Source: Methylobacterium sp. 2A
GTDB lineage: Bacteria > Pseudomonadota > Alphaproteobacteria > Rhizobiales > Beijerinckiaceae
Direction: 5' to 3'
NCBI RefSeq assembly: GCF_009806555.1
Contig: NZ_VUOK01000013.1
Coordinates: 541 to 64,540, forward strand
Length of the DNA stretch: 64,000 nt
Numbering within the stretch: position 1 is the first letter of the stretch; each line of letters opens with the position of its first letter. Of this stretch, positions 26,138 to 34,744 are shown piece after piece. The position numbers and the translations under genes were made by a program. Below the pieces are notes generated by a model. The model was not told the DNA's origin, did no database searches, and saw only the letters and a program-made list of their open reading frames with translations.

Positions 26138-26833
26138 ATGCTGTCCGTCATCCAGAACCCGCCCCGCACCGCGCTCCCGATCGTCGGCAGCAGCGACCTG
26201 TTCCCGGTCCGCCGGGTGTATTGCGTGGGGCGCAACTACGCCGCCCATGCCCGGGAGATGGGGGCCGATCCGGACCGCGAGCCCCCGTTCTTTTTCATGA
26301 AACCCGCCGACGCGCTGCAGATCGTAGGCTCCGAGCCGACGCCCCACCCCTATCCGTCCAAGACCAGGAACTACCACTTCGAGGTCGAGATGGTGGCCGC
26401 GCTCGCGGGCGGCGGCACCGATCTTCCGGTCGAGGACGCGCTTGACCACGTCTACGGCTACGCGATCGGTCTCGATATGACCCGGCGTGACGTTCAGGAC
26501 GAGGCCAAGAAGCTGTCGCGGCCCTGGGACACCGCCAAGGCGGCCGATGGTTCGGGCCCGATCGGCGCCCTGCACCCGGTCTCGCTGGTGGGCCACCCGG
26601 CGCGGGGGGAGATCACCCTGTCGGTGGATGGGCAGATCCGCCAGAAGGGCGACCTCGGCGACATGATCTGGTCGGTGGCCGAGCAGATCGCGTACCTCTC
26701 GGGCTACTTCGCGCTGCAGCCGGGCGACCTGATCTTCACGGGCACGCCGTCTGGCGTCGGCCCGGTCGAGCGCGGCCAGCGCATGGTGGCGGCGATCGCC
26801 GGCCTCGGCGCCATCACCCTCGACGTCGTCTGA
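26138..26833 (+). CDS. Fumarylacetoacetate hydrolase (FAH) family protein
   Basis: A 231-residue enzyme of the FAH superfamily, close in length to FAHD1 and fumarylpyruvate hydrolases. Seen are VYCVGRNYAAHAREMG, FFFMKPADALQ, the metal-binding Glu pair in NYHFEVEMVAAL, GYAIGLDMTRRDVQ and the closing GDLIFTGTPSGVGPV. These enzymes cleave carbon-carbon bonds of acylpyruvates or decarboxylate oxaloacetate with Mg or Mn. The ATG at 26138 has AGAGG upstream; an extended upstream frame shows no similarity. A Nudix gene follows 16 bases downstream, probably in the same transcript. Confidence 0.88.
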   Translation: MLSVIQNPPRTALPIVGSSDLFPVRRVYCVGRNYAAHAREMGADPDREPPFFFMKPADALQIVGSEPTPHPYPSKTRNYHFEVEMVAALAGGGTDLPVEDALDHVYGYAIGLDMTRRDVQDEAKKLSRPWDTAKAADGSGPIGALHPVSLVGHPARGEITLSVDGQIRQKGDLGDMIWSVAEQIAYLSGYFALQPGDLIFTGTPSGVGPVERGQRMVAAIAGLGAITLDVV

Positions 26834-26849
26834 AACGCCACGGACCGAC

Positions 26850-27314
26850 ATGCTCCTCGACCGGCGGCTGCTGCGGCGCCTGTTTCACCTCGGCGCGCTC
26901 GCCACGCGGGGCATGACGCTCGGCGTCCGTGGGATCGCCATCGATCCGCTGGGCCGCGTGGCGCTGGTGCGCCACACCTATGTCAGCGGCTGGCATCTGC
27001 CCGGCGGCGGCGTCGAGCGCGGTGAGACCGCCGCAGAGGCGATGATCCGCGAGTTCCGCGAGGAGGCGGAGATCGTCCCGGAGGCGCCGCCGCGTCTCGT
27101 CGGCCTCTACCGGAACGTCGTGGCCGCCCCCCGCGATCACGTGGCTTTGTTCGTCCTTCCGGCCTTCACCGTGCTGCGGCCCAAGGCGCCCGATCGGGAA
27201 ATCGCCGCCTGCGGATTCTTCCCGGCCGACGCGCTCCCCGAGGGTACGACCCGCGGCACCCGCGCTCGCCTGGAGGAGCTGCGGCAGAGCCTCCCGCAGG
27301 ACCCGAATTGGTGA
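26850..27314 (+). CDS. Nudix hydrolase
   Basis: A 154-residue Nudix protein. The Nudix box GX5EX7REUXEEXGU is at about residues 53-75 as GGGVERGETAAEA followed by MIREFREEAEI, with the usual Gly near the end replaced by Glu (EEAEI instead of EEXGI), while the catalytic REE Glu residues are kept. The preceding strand RHTYVSGWHLPGGG is typical. The substrate, a nucleoside diphosphate linked to some group X, is not predictable. It lies 16 bases after the FAH gene. Confidence 0.87.
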   Translation: MLLDRRLLRRLFHLGALATRGMTLGVRGIAIDPLGRVALVRHTYVSGWHLPGGGVERGETAAEAMIREFREEAEIVPEAPPRLVGLYRNVVAAPRDHVALFVLPAFTVLRPKAPDREIAACGFFPADALPEGTTRGTRARLEELRQSLPQDPNW

Positions 27315-27420
27315 ATCGTCACGATCGGGCAAAGAGACGCTTGCGTCGCCCGGCGGAATGGTGTTTAGAGAGCGCCGCCGGGGGCCGCCGGCACGAAAGT
27401 CCGGGCGGCACGGTGAGTGA

Positions 27421-27495
27421 GCGGGTGTAGCTCAGGGGTAGAGCACAACCTTGCCAAGGTTGGGGTCGAGGGTTCGAATCCCTTCGCCCGCTCCA
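27421..27495 (+). tRNA. tRNA-Gly (anticodon GCC)
   Basis: The 75-base cloverleaf includes an encoded CCA. The acceptor stem GCGGGTG pairs with CGCCCGC (27485-27491) with one G-T wobble, the discriminator is T, and CCA is at 27493-27495. The D arm contains AGCTCAGGGGTAGAGC. The anticodon loop reads TTGCCAA, and the T arm has GGTTCGAATCC. A hairpin that may terminate the transcript follows at 27523. Confidence 0.97.
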
Positions 27496-27522
27496 GTTTT
27501 CCCAACCAGACGAACGATTCAC

Positions 27523-27544
27523 AAGGCCGCAGCTCTGCGGCCTT
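27523..27544 (+). terminator. Probable terminator after tRNA-Gly
   Basis: A 9-bp perfect stem (AAGGCCGCA / TGCGGCCTT) with a 4-base loop, followed by TGTCGTTTCC, which is only weakly T-rich. Its position 28 bases after the tRNA supports a terminator role. Confidence 0.6.
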
Positions 27545-28107
27545 TGTCGTTTCCGAGGTCCGTCACGGCGGGCGAACCGAGCGGTTCCTTCGGATCCGTA
27601 CGCGGCGTTGAGGCGTCCGCGGCGAACACGACCACGATGTCATCCAGGGCCCGGACTCGATCCCGGCGCGGCTCGGCGTGCGCTTGACCGCGGGCTGTTC
27701 GCCCTTGCGGCCGGTTCGGCGCCACCGCTTCCTCCGGTGTGCGCCCCGTCCACGCACCATCCGCCGAGTCGCAGAACCGACCGCAGCCGCAGATGAAAGG
27801 TTCTCTCCCGACGGGGTGCTCCGTAAAACACCGAACTCGGATCATGAGAAACAAAAGTTTTTCATGCCTTTGACGTCCCTTCTCATCGATCGATAGGATG
27901 CGACAGTGCATTCGCAAACAAAATTGTTTGCGCAGCATGCGCCAGATCTTCGCGGCGGATGAAAGTCTTTCCTGGGTTCGAGCCGATTTCGAAGCGATGG
28001 CATCGTCTGCCTCACTCTTGATCTTCCGCGTGCAGTCGCTCCTCGGGCAGGTCGTGCCCCTGCGCCACCGGAGCGTCGTGCGTCGACCGTCTTCGGCGGC
28101 GTCCGGT
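27545..28107. other. Long leader between tRNA-Gly and the ABC operon
   Basis: No gene is supported in these 560 bases; open frames on both strands have unnatural composition. The part from about 27830 to 27935 is AT-richer. It holds a possible -35 (TTGACG at 27870-27875) with a weak -10 near 27892, a 20-bp palindrome at 27913-27932, and a widely spaced inverted repeat ATGAGAA / TTCTCAT (27843 and 27880). This looks like the control region of the downstream transporter. Confidence 0.4.
27913..27932. promoter_or_regulatory. 20-bp palindrome, candidate operator of the ABC operon
   Basis: Perfect 9-bp arms CGCAAACAA and TTGTTTGCG flank a 2-base centre (AA). The site lies 15-20 bases after a possible sigma-70 -10 element and about 175 bases before the likely start of the first transporter gene. 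It has the size and symmetry of a site for a dimeric repressor (TetR, GntR or XRE type). No matching regulator gene is next to it. Confidence 0.5.
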
Positions 28108-28923
28108 GTGCTTGCGTGCGGGGTGGAGGCGGCGGAGGCCACCGCACTCGCTGTCGAGGGGCTGACGCTCGCCTTCGGCGGCGCCGTCGCCTTCGAGGCG
28201 ATCGACCTCACCGTTCAGGCCGGTGAGATCCACGCGGTGATCGGTCCAAACGGGGCCGGGAAATCGTCCCTCATCAACGCGATCAGCGGGCTCTACGCGC
28301 CGCAATCCGGCAGCGTCCGGATCGGCGCGGCGCGCTTCAGCCGCGTCCCGGCGCATCGCCTCGCGGCCTTGGGGGTGGCGCGTACGTTCCAGAACCTCGC
28401 CCTGTTCAAGGGGTTGAGCGTGTTCGAGAACGTCCTGTCCGGGCTCGCGGGCGCGCAGCGGGCCGGGCTCGCCGCGCAGATGCTGGGGTTGCCGCAGGCG
28501 CGGCGCGAGGCACGCGCGCAGCGGGAGCGCGCCGCGGACGTGATCGCCCGCCTCGACCTTGCCGGAGTGGCGGACAGGCCGGTCGGCACCCTGCCGTTCG
28601 GGGTTCAGAAGCGGGTGGAACTCGCCCGCGCCCTCGTCGCCCGTCCGCGCCTGCTGCTGCTCGACGAGCCCATGGCCGGCATGACCGCCACCGAGAAGGC
28701 TGAGATGAGCCGCTTCATCCGCGAGGCGCGGGAGAGCCTCGGCAGCGCCATCGTGCTGATCGAGCACGATATCGGCGTGGTGATGCGCCTCTCGGACCGC
28801 GTGACCGTGCTGGATCACGGGCGCCGCATCGCCCACGGCACACCCGCGCAGGTGCAGGCGAACCCGGCGGTCATCGCCGCCTATCTCGGCCTCGCGGACG
28901 AGCCGGAGGCCGAGGCGGCATGA
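28108..28923 (+). CDS. Branched-chain amino acid-type ABC transporter, LivG-like ATPase
   Basis: An ATP-binding subunit of a HAAT-family importer. It has the Walker A GPNGAGKSSLINAI, the family block ARTFQNLALFKGLSVFENVL, the LivG-type signature LPFGVQKRVELARALV, the Walker B LLLLDEPMAGMT, and the switch His in VLIEHDIGVVM. Similarity starts at TALAVEGLTLAFGG, so the real start is probably a GTG at 28108 or 28123. Neither has a clear ribosome-binding site, and longer starts back to 27898 would place the palindrome in coding sequence. Its stop overlaps the next gene by 4 bases. It opens a five-gene operon in the order ATPase, two permeases, binding protein, second ATPase. Confidence 0.85.
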   Translation: MLACGVEAAEATALAVEGLTLAFGGAVAFEAIDLTVQAGEIHAVIGPNGAGKSSLINAISGLYAPQSGSVRIGAARFSRVPAHRLAALGVARTFQNLALFKGLSVFENVLSGLAGAQRAGLAAQMLGLPQARREARAQRERAADVIARLDLAGVADRPVGTLPFGVQKRVELARALVARPRLLLLDEPMAGMTATEKAEMSRFIREARESLGSAIVLIEHDIGVVMRLSDRVTVLDHGRRIAHGTPAQVQANPAVIAAYLGLADEPEAEAA

Positions 28924-29813
28924 ATCCCGATCTCGCCTTCCTCGTCGAAGTCATCGTCGGCGGCCTGCTCTCGGGGGTGATGTACACCCTCGTGGCGATC
29001 GGCTTCGTACTGATCTACAAGACATCGGGCGTGCTCAACTTCGCGCAGGGCGCGATGGTGCTGTTCGCGGCGCTGACCTTCGTCAGCCTCGTCGAGCGGG
29101 GCCTGCCCTTCCCGGCGGCCGTCGCGGCGACGCTCGCCGTGATGGTCGTCGTGGGCCTCGCGGTCGAACGGGCTGTGCTGCGCCCGCTGGTGAACCAGCC
29201 GCCGATCACCCTGTTCATGGCGACGCTCGGGGTCGCCTACGTCATCGAGGGCGCCGCGCAACTCGCCTGGGGCACGCAGGTCCACGGGCTCGACCTCGGC
29301 ATCGACGACACGCCCCTCGAATTCGGCGGCGTGCTGGTGAGCCTGTTCGACCTGTTCGCGGCCACCGTTGCGGGCCTGATGGTGGCGCTGCTGACTCTGT
29401 TCTTCCGCTATACCCGCACCGGGCTGGCCTTCCGCGCGGTGGCCGACGATCCGCTGGCGGCGCTCAATGTCGGGCTTCGCCTGCCGCGGATCTGGTCGGC
29501 GGTGTGGATCGCCGCGGGCATCGTCGCCCTGGTGGCGGGCCTCCTCTGGGGTGCCCGGCTCGGGGTGCAGTTCTCGCTCTCCCTCGTCGTGCTCAAGGCC
29601 CTGCCGGTCTTGGTGCTGGGCGGGTTCGATTCGATCGCCGGGGCCATCGTGGCGGGGCTGATCGTCGGCGCCGCCGAGAAACTCGCGGAGGTCTATCTCG
29701 GCCCCTTCGTCGGCGGCGGCATCGAGGGCTGGATCGCCTACGTCGCGGCGCTCGCCCTCCTGCTGATCCGGCCCTCCGGTCTGTTCGGCCAGCGCAGCGT
29801 GGAGCGGGCCTGA
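28920..29813 (+). CDS. Branched-chain amino acid-type ABC permease, LivH-like
   Basis: A 297-residue inner-membrane permease with about eight hydrophobic segments. The N terminus (LLSGVMYTLVAIGFVLIYKTSGVLNFAQGAMVLF, read in parts as SGVMYTLVAIGFVLIYK and VLNFAQGA) is the classic LivH signature. The cytoplasmic EAA-like loop FRAVADDPLAALNVGL and the ending LLIRPSGLFGQR also match. The start overlaps the upstream ATPase stop as ATGA. It pairs with the LivM-like permease downstream to form the translocation channel. Confidence 0.92.
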   Translation: MNPDLAFLVEVIVGGLLSGVMYTLVAIGFVLIYKTSGVLNFAQGAMVLFAALTFVSLVERGLPFPAAVAATLAVMVVVGLAVERAVLRPLVNQPPITLFMATLGVAYVIEGAAQLAWGTQVHGLDLGIDDTPLEFGGVLVSLFDLFAATVAGLMVALLTLFFRYTRTGLAFRAVADDPLAALNVGLRLPRIWSAVWIAAGIVALVAGLLWGARLGVQFSLSLVVLKALPVLVLGGFDSIAGAIVAGLIVGAAEKLAEVYLGPFVGGGIEGWIAYVAALALLLIRPSGLFGQRSVERA

Positions 29814-29816
29814 GCG

Positions 29817-30848
29817 ATGACGACGGCGATCGCCCTGTCGGCCAAGCCCAGGAATCTTTCCGGCCCCGTCGGGGTGGCTGTCCTCCTCGCAACCGCCTTC
29901 GGTCTCGTTCCGCTCGTCGGCAGCGATTACCTGTTCGAGGCGATCCTCACGCCGTTCCTGGCGCTCGCCCTCGCGGGGCTCGGACTTAACCTGCTCACCG
30001 GCTATGCGGGCTTGCTCTCGCTCGGCTCGGCGGCCTTCATGGCGGTCGGCGCCTATGCCGCGTTCAACCTGTCCCTGCGGGTGCCCGGCCTGCCCCTGCC
30101 GGTCTCGATCCTGGGGGCGGGGCTGGTCGCGGCGGCGGCCGGCCTCGTGGCGGGCCTGCCCGCCCTGCGGCTGCGGGGCTTCTACCTCGCGGTCTCGACG
30201 CTCGCCGCGCAGTTCTTCGTCGCCTGGGCTTTGAACCGGATCGGCTGGCTGTCGAACGACAGCCCGTCGGGCGTGATCAACGCCCCGCGTCTCGTGGTGG
30301 CGGGCCTGTCCTTCGAGGATGCCCGCGGGCGCTACCTGTTCTCCCTCACGGTGGTCGCGCTTCTGACCGTCGCGGCGTGGCGGCTGGTGCGCTCGCCGAC
30401 CGGGCGCAACCTCGTGGCGATCCGCGATCAGGAGATTGCCGCACGGATCGTCGGCGTGAAGGTGGCACGCACCAAGCTCCTGGCCTTCGCACTCTCCTCC
30501 TTCGTGGTCGGCATCGCCGGGGTGCTCTGGGCCTTCGCCTATCTGCGGACCGTCGAGCCGGCGGGGTTCAACCTCGACCGCTCCTTCCAGATCCTGTTCA
30601 TCGTCATCATCGGCGGCCTCGGAACCCTGCGCGGGGCCTTCCTCGGCGCGGGCTTCATCGTGGTGCTGCCGCTGGCGCTCTCCCGCCTCGGCGCCGTCCT
30701 CCCGGGCGACGGCTTCGATTCCGGCACGCTGGAGATGGTGCAGCGCATCGTGCTCGGCGCACTCATCGTCGCGGTGCTGATCCGCGAGCCGGCCGGCCTC
30801 GCAGCCCTCCTCGACCGCGCCGGGCGCCGCCTCCGCCTGCCGGCCTGA
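29817..30848 (+). CDS. Branched-chain amino acid-type ABC permease, LivM-like
   Basis: A 343-residue inner-membrane permease with about nine or ten hydrophobic segments. Family blocks seen are LGLNLLTGYAGLLSLGSAAFMAVGAY, read in parts as LNLLTGYAGLLSLG; LRLRGFYLAVSTLAAQFF; the coupling loop GRNLVAIRDQEIAARIVGV; and FIVIIGGLGTLRGAFLGA. It starts 3 bases after the LivH-like stop and is followed 32 bases later by the substrate-binding protein gene. Confidence 0.92.
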   Translation: MTTAIALSAKPRNLSGPVGVAVLLATAFGLVPLVGSDYLFEAILTPFLALALAGLGLNLLTGYAGLLSLGSAAFMAVGAYAAFNLSLRVPGLPLPVSILGAGLVAAAAGLVAGLPALRLRGFYLAVSTLAAQFFVAWALNRIGWLSNDSPSGVINAPRLVVAGLSFEDARGRYLFSLTVVALLTVAAWRLVRSPTGRNLVAIRDQEIAARIVGVKVARTKLLAFALSSFVVGIAGVLWAFAYLRTVEPAGFNLDRSFQILFIVIIGGLGTLRGAFLGAGFIVVLPLALSRLGAVLPGDGFDSGTLEMVQRIVLGALIVAVLIREPAGLAALLDRAGRRLRLPA

Positions 30849-30880
30849 TCCCGTTTCCTCTCGATCCCCAAGGAGCCTCC

Positions 30881-32242
30881 ATGCCCCGCAAGACCCCGAT
30901 CCGCGCCCTGCTCGCCGGCGCCGCCCTGCTCGCCCTCGGCGTGAGCGCCTCGGCCGACGAGCAGTACTTCCCGCTCCAGAGCTACCGGGTCGGACCCTAC
31001 GCGGCCGGCGGCACCGGGTTCTTCGGCGGGTTCATCGACTACCTGAACCTCGTCAACAGCCGCGACGGCGGCGTGAACGGGGTGAAGCTCACCTGGAGCG
31101 AGGGCGAGACCCAGTACGAGGTCGAGCGCGGCGTCGAAGTCTACGAGCGGCTGAAGTCGCGGCCGGGCATCGCGGCCTGGAATCCGCTCTCGGTGGGGAT
31201 CGCCTACGCGATGATCGACCGGATCACGGCCGACAAGGTGCCGCTGATCACGATCAATCACGGCCGCACCGACTCGACCGACGGACGGGTGTTTCCCTAC
31301 GTCTTCCCGCTGCTGCTGAACCCCTACAGCGAGACCTCCGGCATCGTCGAATATCTCGCCACCCGGGAGGGCGGGCTCGACAAGCTCAAGGGCAAGACGA
31401 TCGCGGTGCTCTATCACGGCTCGCCCTACGGCAAGGAGACGATCCCGATCTACGAGTTGCTGGCCAAGCGCTACGGCTTCAAGATCGAGCAGATCGAGGT
31501 GCCGCATCCCGGCAACGAGCAGCAATCGCAATGGCTCACCATCCGCCGCCTGCGGCCCGATTACGTGGTGTTGCGGGGCTGGGGCGTGATGAACCCGGTG
31601 GCGCTGAAGACGGCGCAGAAGACCGGTTTTCCCGCGGACCGCATCGTCGGCAACGTCTGGTCGAACTCGGAGGAGGACGTGATCCCGGCGGGCGAGGCCG
31701 CGAAGGGCTACGTCGCCGTCACCACCCAGGCGTCCGGCGCGCAATATCCGGTGATCCAGGAGATCATCGGCAGCGTCTACGACAAGGGTGCGGGCAACCT
31801 CGCCGACCGGAAGCGGATCGGCAGCGTGTACCACAATCTCGGGGTGCTGAACGGCATCCTGAACGTCGAGGCGGTGCGGATTGCGCAGGCCAGGTTCGGT
31901 CACCGGACCCTGACCGGCGACGAGGTGCGCTGGGGCTTCGAGCACCTGCGCCTCGACGAGGCGCGCGTGGCGGCCCTCGGCGCCAAGGGGCTGTTCCACT
32001 CGATCAACGTGACCTGCGCCAACCACGAGGGCGAGGGTCGCGTCACCTTCCAGCAATGGGACGGCGCGAAATGGACGGTCGTCTCCGACTGGATCAAGCC
32101 CGATTGGGCGTCGCTGCGTCCGATCATCGAGGCCTCCGCGGCGACCTACGCCAAGGAGCGCGGCCTGACTCCGCGGGACTGCGCCGCCGAGGAGCAGGCG
32201 GATGCCCGTGCCGGCCAGCGCGCCTCGGCGGAGGCGAAGTGA
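30881..32242 (+). CDS. ABC transporter substrate-binding protein (periplasmic, LivK-type)
   Basis: A 453-residue periplasmic binding protein with a signal peptide (IRALLAGAALLALGVSASA/DEQ) and the two-lobed Peripla_BP_6 pattern: INLVNSRDGG-like YLNLVNSRDGGVNGVKL, GKTIAVLYHGSPYGKETIP and TVVLRGWG-type segments such as YVVLRGWGVMNP. It is longer than E. coli LivK (about 370), with an added C-terminal region ending in an acidic, Ala-rich tail and two Cys. AAGGAG precedes the ATG. The ligand is not predictable from sequence: relatives bind branched-chain amino acids, urea, amides or aromatic acids. Its place between the permeases and the second ATPase is less common. Confidence 0.87.
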   Translation: MPRKTPIRALLAGAALLALGVSASADEQYFPLQSYRVGPYAAGGTGFFGGFIDYLNLVNSRDGGVNGVKLTWSEGETQYEVERGVEVYERLKSRPGIAAWNPLSVGIAYAMIDRITADKVPLITINHGRTDSTDGRVFPYVFPLLLNPYSETSGIVEYLATREGGLDKLKGKTIAVLYHGSPYGKETIPIYELLAKRYGFKIEQIEVPHPGNEQQSQWLTIRRLRPDYVVLRGWGVMNPVALKTAQKTGFPADRIVGNVWSNSEEDVIPAGEAAKGYVAVTTQASGAQYPVIQEIIGSVYDKGAGNLADRKRIGSVYHNLGVLNGILNVEAVRIAQARFGHRTLTGDEVRWGFEHLRLDEARVAALGAKGLFHSINVTCANHEGEGRVTFQQWDGAKWTVVSDWIKPDWASLRPIIEASAATYAKERGLTPRDCAAEEQADARAGQRASAEAK

Positions 32243-33033
32243 CCGCGCAACCGGACCAGGACCTCCTGCGCGTCGAGGCGCTGGAGGCGGTCTATGGCGG
32301 TGGCGTGCGGGCCCTCTCCGGCGTCGACCTGAGCGTGCGCGCGGGCGAGATCCTCGCCCTGGCCGGTTCCAACGGCGCCGGCAAGACCACCTTGCTCCGG
32401 GCCGTCTCCAACCTGCTGCCCGCCACCGGCGGCCGGATCACCGCCGGGCGCGTCGTCTATGCCGGCCGGGACGTGGCGCGCACCCGCACGGACGTGCTGG
32501 TGCGCCTCGGCCTCGTCGGCGTCCTGGAGGGGCGGCACTGCTTCCGAAGCCTCAGCATCGCGGAGAACCTTCTGGCGGGTGGTCTCGGGCGCGGGTCGAG
32601 ACCGGCCGAACTCCGCGCCGACCTCGATCGGGTCTATGCCCTGTTCCCGCGCCTCGCGCAGAAGCGCGCGCTGCCCGCCGGCCTCGTCTCGGGCGGCGAG
32701 CAGCAGATGGCGGCGATCGGCCGGGCGCTGATGGGACGTCCGCGCCTCCTCGTCCTCGACGAGCCCTCCATGGGCCTCGCCCCGCGGATCACCGAGGAGA
32801 TCTATCGCATCCTCGTCGGGCTCAACCGCAGCGAGGGCCTGACCCTGCTGGTCGCCGAGCAGAACGTGGCCCTCGCCCTGCGCCACGCCCATCGCTGCGT
32901 CGTGCTGGAGACCGGCCGCTCGGTGCTGGAAGGACCCGCCGACGTCCTGCGCGCCCGGGACGACATCCGCGCGGTCTATCTCGGTCTGGGCCCCTCGTGC
33001 GCTGCCGTCGATAGGGTCGTCGTCCCGGCTTGA
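32239..33033 (+). CDS. Branched-chain amino acid-type ABC transporter, LivF-like ATPase
   Basis: A 264-residue ATPase subunit. It has the Walker A GSNGAGKTTLLRAVSNLL, the LivF-type block LGLVGVLEGRHCFRSLSIAENL, the signature VSGGEQQMAAIGRALM, the Walker B LLVLDEPSMGLAP and LLVAEQNVALAL with the switch region. The GTG start at 32239 overlaps the stop of the binding-protein gene by 4 bases, giving translational coupling. It completes the importer. The C terminus (LGPSCAAVDRVVVPA) extends slightly past the usual end. Confidence 0.92.
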   Translation: MTAQPDQDLLRVEALEAVYGGGVRALSGVDLSVRAGEILALAGSNGAGKTTLLRAVSNLLPATGGRITAGRVVYAGRDVARTRTDVLVRLGLVGVLEGRHCFRSLSIAENLLAGGLGRGSRPAELRADLDRVYALFPRLAQKRALPAGLVSGGEQQMAAIGRALMGRPRLLVLDEPSMGLAPRITEEIYRILVGLNRSEGLTLLVAEQNVALALRHAHRCVVLETGRSVLEGPADVLRARDDIRAVYLGLGPSCAAVDRVVVPA

Positions 33034-33078
33034 GGGCGGCGCGGTGAACGGCATCGCGCCGTCCGACCCTGTGACCGA

Positions 33079-34743
33079 TCAGGCCCGCCGCAACAGACTC
33101 GGCGAGCGGAAATCCGAGCCGCGGCTCTGGGAGGCGCGAGGCGACGACACCCGCTGATCCGCCTGCCGGATCTGCTCGATCAGCTGAGGCTTGGCGTAGT
33201 AGTAGCCCTGGGCGCAGCGGATCTGCGTGGCGCCGAGCAGGTAGGCGACCTCCTCGTAGGTCTCGACGCCCTCGGCGACCACCGACATGCCGAGCGCCAT
33301 CCCGAGCGATTCGATCGCCTTGAGGACGATCTGGCTGCGGGGGCGCTTGTCGATGTCGGTGATGAACGACCGGTCGATCTTCAACTCGTCCGCGGTGATC
33401 TCCGCGAGTGCCGCGAGCGACGAGTAGCCCACGCCGAAATCGTCGATCGAGACCCGGGCACCGATCGCCCGGATGCGCGGCAGGACCTCGCGCTGGAAGC
33501 GGCCCTTGGTGAAGAAGGCCTCCTCGGTCAGCTCCAGCACGAAGCGCCGGGCGAGGCCCGTCGCCCCGAGGGCGTCGCAGAAGGCCGACATGAACGACAC
33601 GTCGCAGGCCTGCTTGGCGGCGATGTTCAGGCTCACCGTGACATCCGGTCCGAACACCTCGTCGATGTCCGGCATGGTCTGCACGGTCTCGCTCAGAACC
33701 TGCAGGGTGATCTCGTTGATGAGGCCGAGTTCGATCGCCAGCCCGATGAAGTCGCCCGGCGCCTGGATCATCCCGAGCTCGTCCCGCCAGCGCAGCAGGA
33801 CCTCGACGCCCATCACCGCGTGCGTCCGCATGTCGACCTTCGGCTGGAAGGCGCAGCAGAAACACCGGTCGCGGATCGCCAGCCGCAGGCGCTGCTCCAC
33901 GGCCATGCGGGCGGTGGCGGCGTGGCTCATCGTCTCCTCGAAGACGCTGACGCCGCCTTTCACGCCGTCTTTCACCCGGTACATGGCGTTGTCGGCCTGC
34001 CGGTGCAGGATCTCGTAGGTCGTCCCGTGCTCCGGGAACAGGCTCAGGCCGATCGAGGCCGAGGCGAAGATCTCGTGGTCGTCGATGAAGAACGGCTGTT
34101 TCAGGCGGTCCGAGATCTCGAGCACCGCCGCCAGGGTGACGTCCCGGTCAGTGACCGGGTTGAGCAGCAGCACGAACTCGTCGCCGCCGATCCGCGCGAG
34201 CATGTCGCTCGGGCGCAGGGCACTCCGGATCCGGTCGGAGACCTTGCGCAGCAGGGCATCGCCGGCGGCGTGGCTGTAATAGTCGTTGATGTGTTTGAAG
34301 TTGTCGAGGTCGATGAAGGCCAGGGCGAACCGGTCGTCCGGACCGGCGCCGACGATGAGTTCCTCGATGCTCTGCTCGAACATCGTCCGGTTCGGGAGCC
34401 CCGTCAGTGCGTCGATATAGGCCTGCGCGATCAGGTCACGCTGAATGACGTGATGATGCGTGACGTCCGTGAGGGTGGTGAGCGTGTAGGGGGCCGCTTC
34501 GGTGCCGACGGGCTGCGCCTGCGCCTCGATGACGCGATCACCGACCTCCTGGATGATCGCCGCGTCGGGGCTGTCGAACGCGCTCGCGGAGAGTTCGTCG
34601 ATGGCCCCCGACCCGAGCGTGCGGGCCGCGGCGTTGGCCAGGATGCAGAGCCCCCGCTCGTCATGGACCACGATTCCGACCGGAAGCGCCTGGATGGCGG
34701 CTTCCAGAAGGCTCTGCCGTTCTCGGGACGCGGACGTGCTCAC
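33079..34743 (-). CDS. PAS-GGDEF-EAL cyclic di-GMP enzyme
   Basis: A 554-residue cytosolic signalling protein. Residues about 10-100 resemble a PAS domain (ALPVGIVVHDERGLCILANAAA). The diguanylate cyclase domain has an intact GGDEF (186-190) and an I-site RPSD (177-180) exactly five residues before it, so product inhibition is likely. The EAL domain reads EVL at 314-316, but the catalytic Glu, NIAAKQ, ELTEE, DDFGVGYSS, LKIDRSF and AEGVET are all kept, so phosphodiesterase activity is possible. The GTG start at 34743 lies one base after the stop of the HerA-like gene, which argues for coupled translation. Which activity dominates cannot be told. Confidence 0.9.
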   Translation of the reverse strand: MSTSASRERQSLLEAAIQALPVGIVVHDERGLCILANAAARTLGSGAIDELSASAFDSPDAAIIQEVGDRVIEAQAQPVGTEAAPYTLTTLTDVTHHHVIQRDLIAQAYIDALTGLPNRTMFEQSIEELIVGAGPDDRFALAFIDLDNFKHINDYYSHAAGDALLRKVSDRIRSALRPSDMLARIGGDEFVLLLNPVTDRDVTLAAVLEISDRLKQPFFIDDHEIFASASIGLSLFPEHGTTYEILHRQADNAMYRVKDGVKGGVSVFEETMSHAATARMAVEQRLRLAIRDRCFCCAFQPKVDMRTHAVMGVEVLLRWRDELGMIQAPGDFIGLAIELGLINEITLQVLSETVQTMPDIDEVFGPDVTVSLNIAAKQACDVSFMSAFCDALGATGLARRFVLELTEEAFFTKGRFQREVLPRIRAIGARVSIDDFGVGYSSLAALAEITADELKIDRSFITDIDKRPRSQIVLKAIESLGMALGMSVVAEGVETYEEVAYLLGATQIRCAQGYYYAKPQLIEQIRQADQRVSSPRASQSRGSDFRSPSLLRRA

Positions 34744-34744
34744 G

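Noticed and set aside
27319..27522. Minus-strand open frame across tRNA-Gly
   Set aside because: It contains the well-known spurious peptide (SGRRDSNPRPQPWQGCALPLSY) produced by translating the antisense of a tRNA gene.
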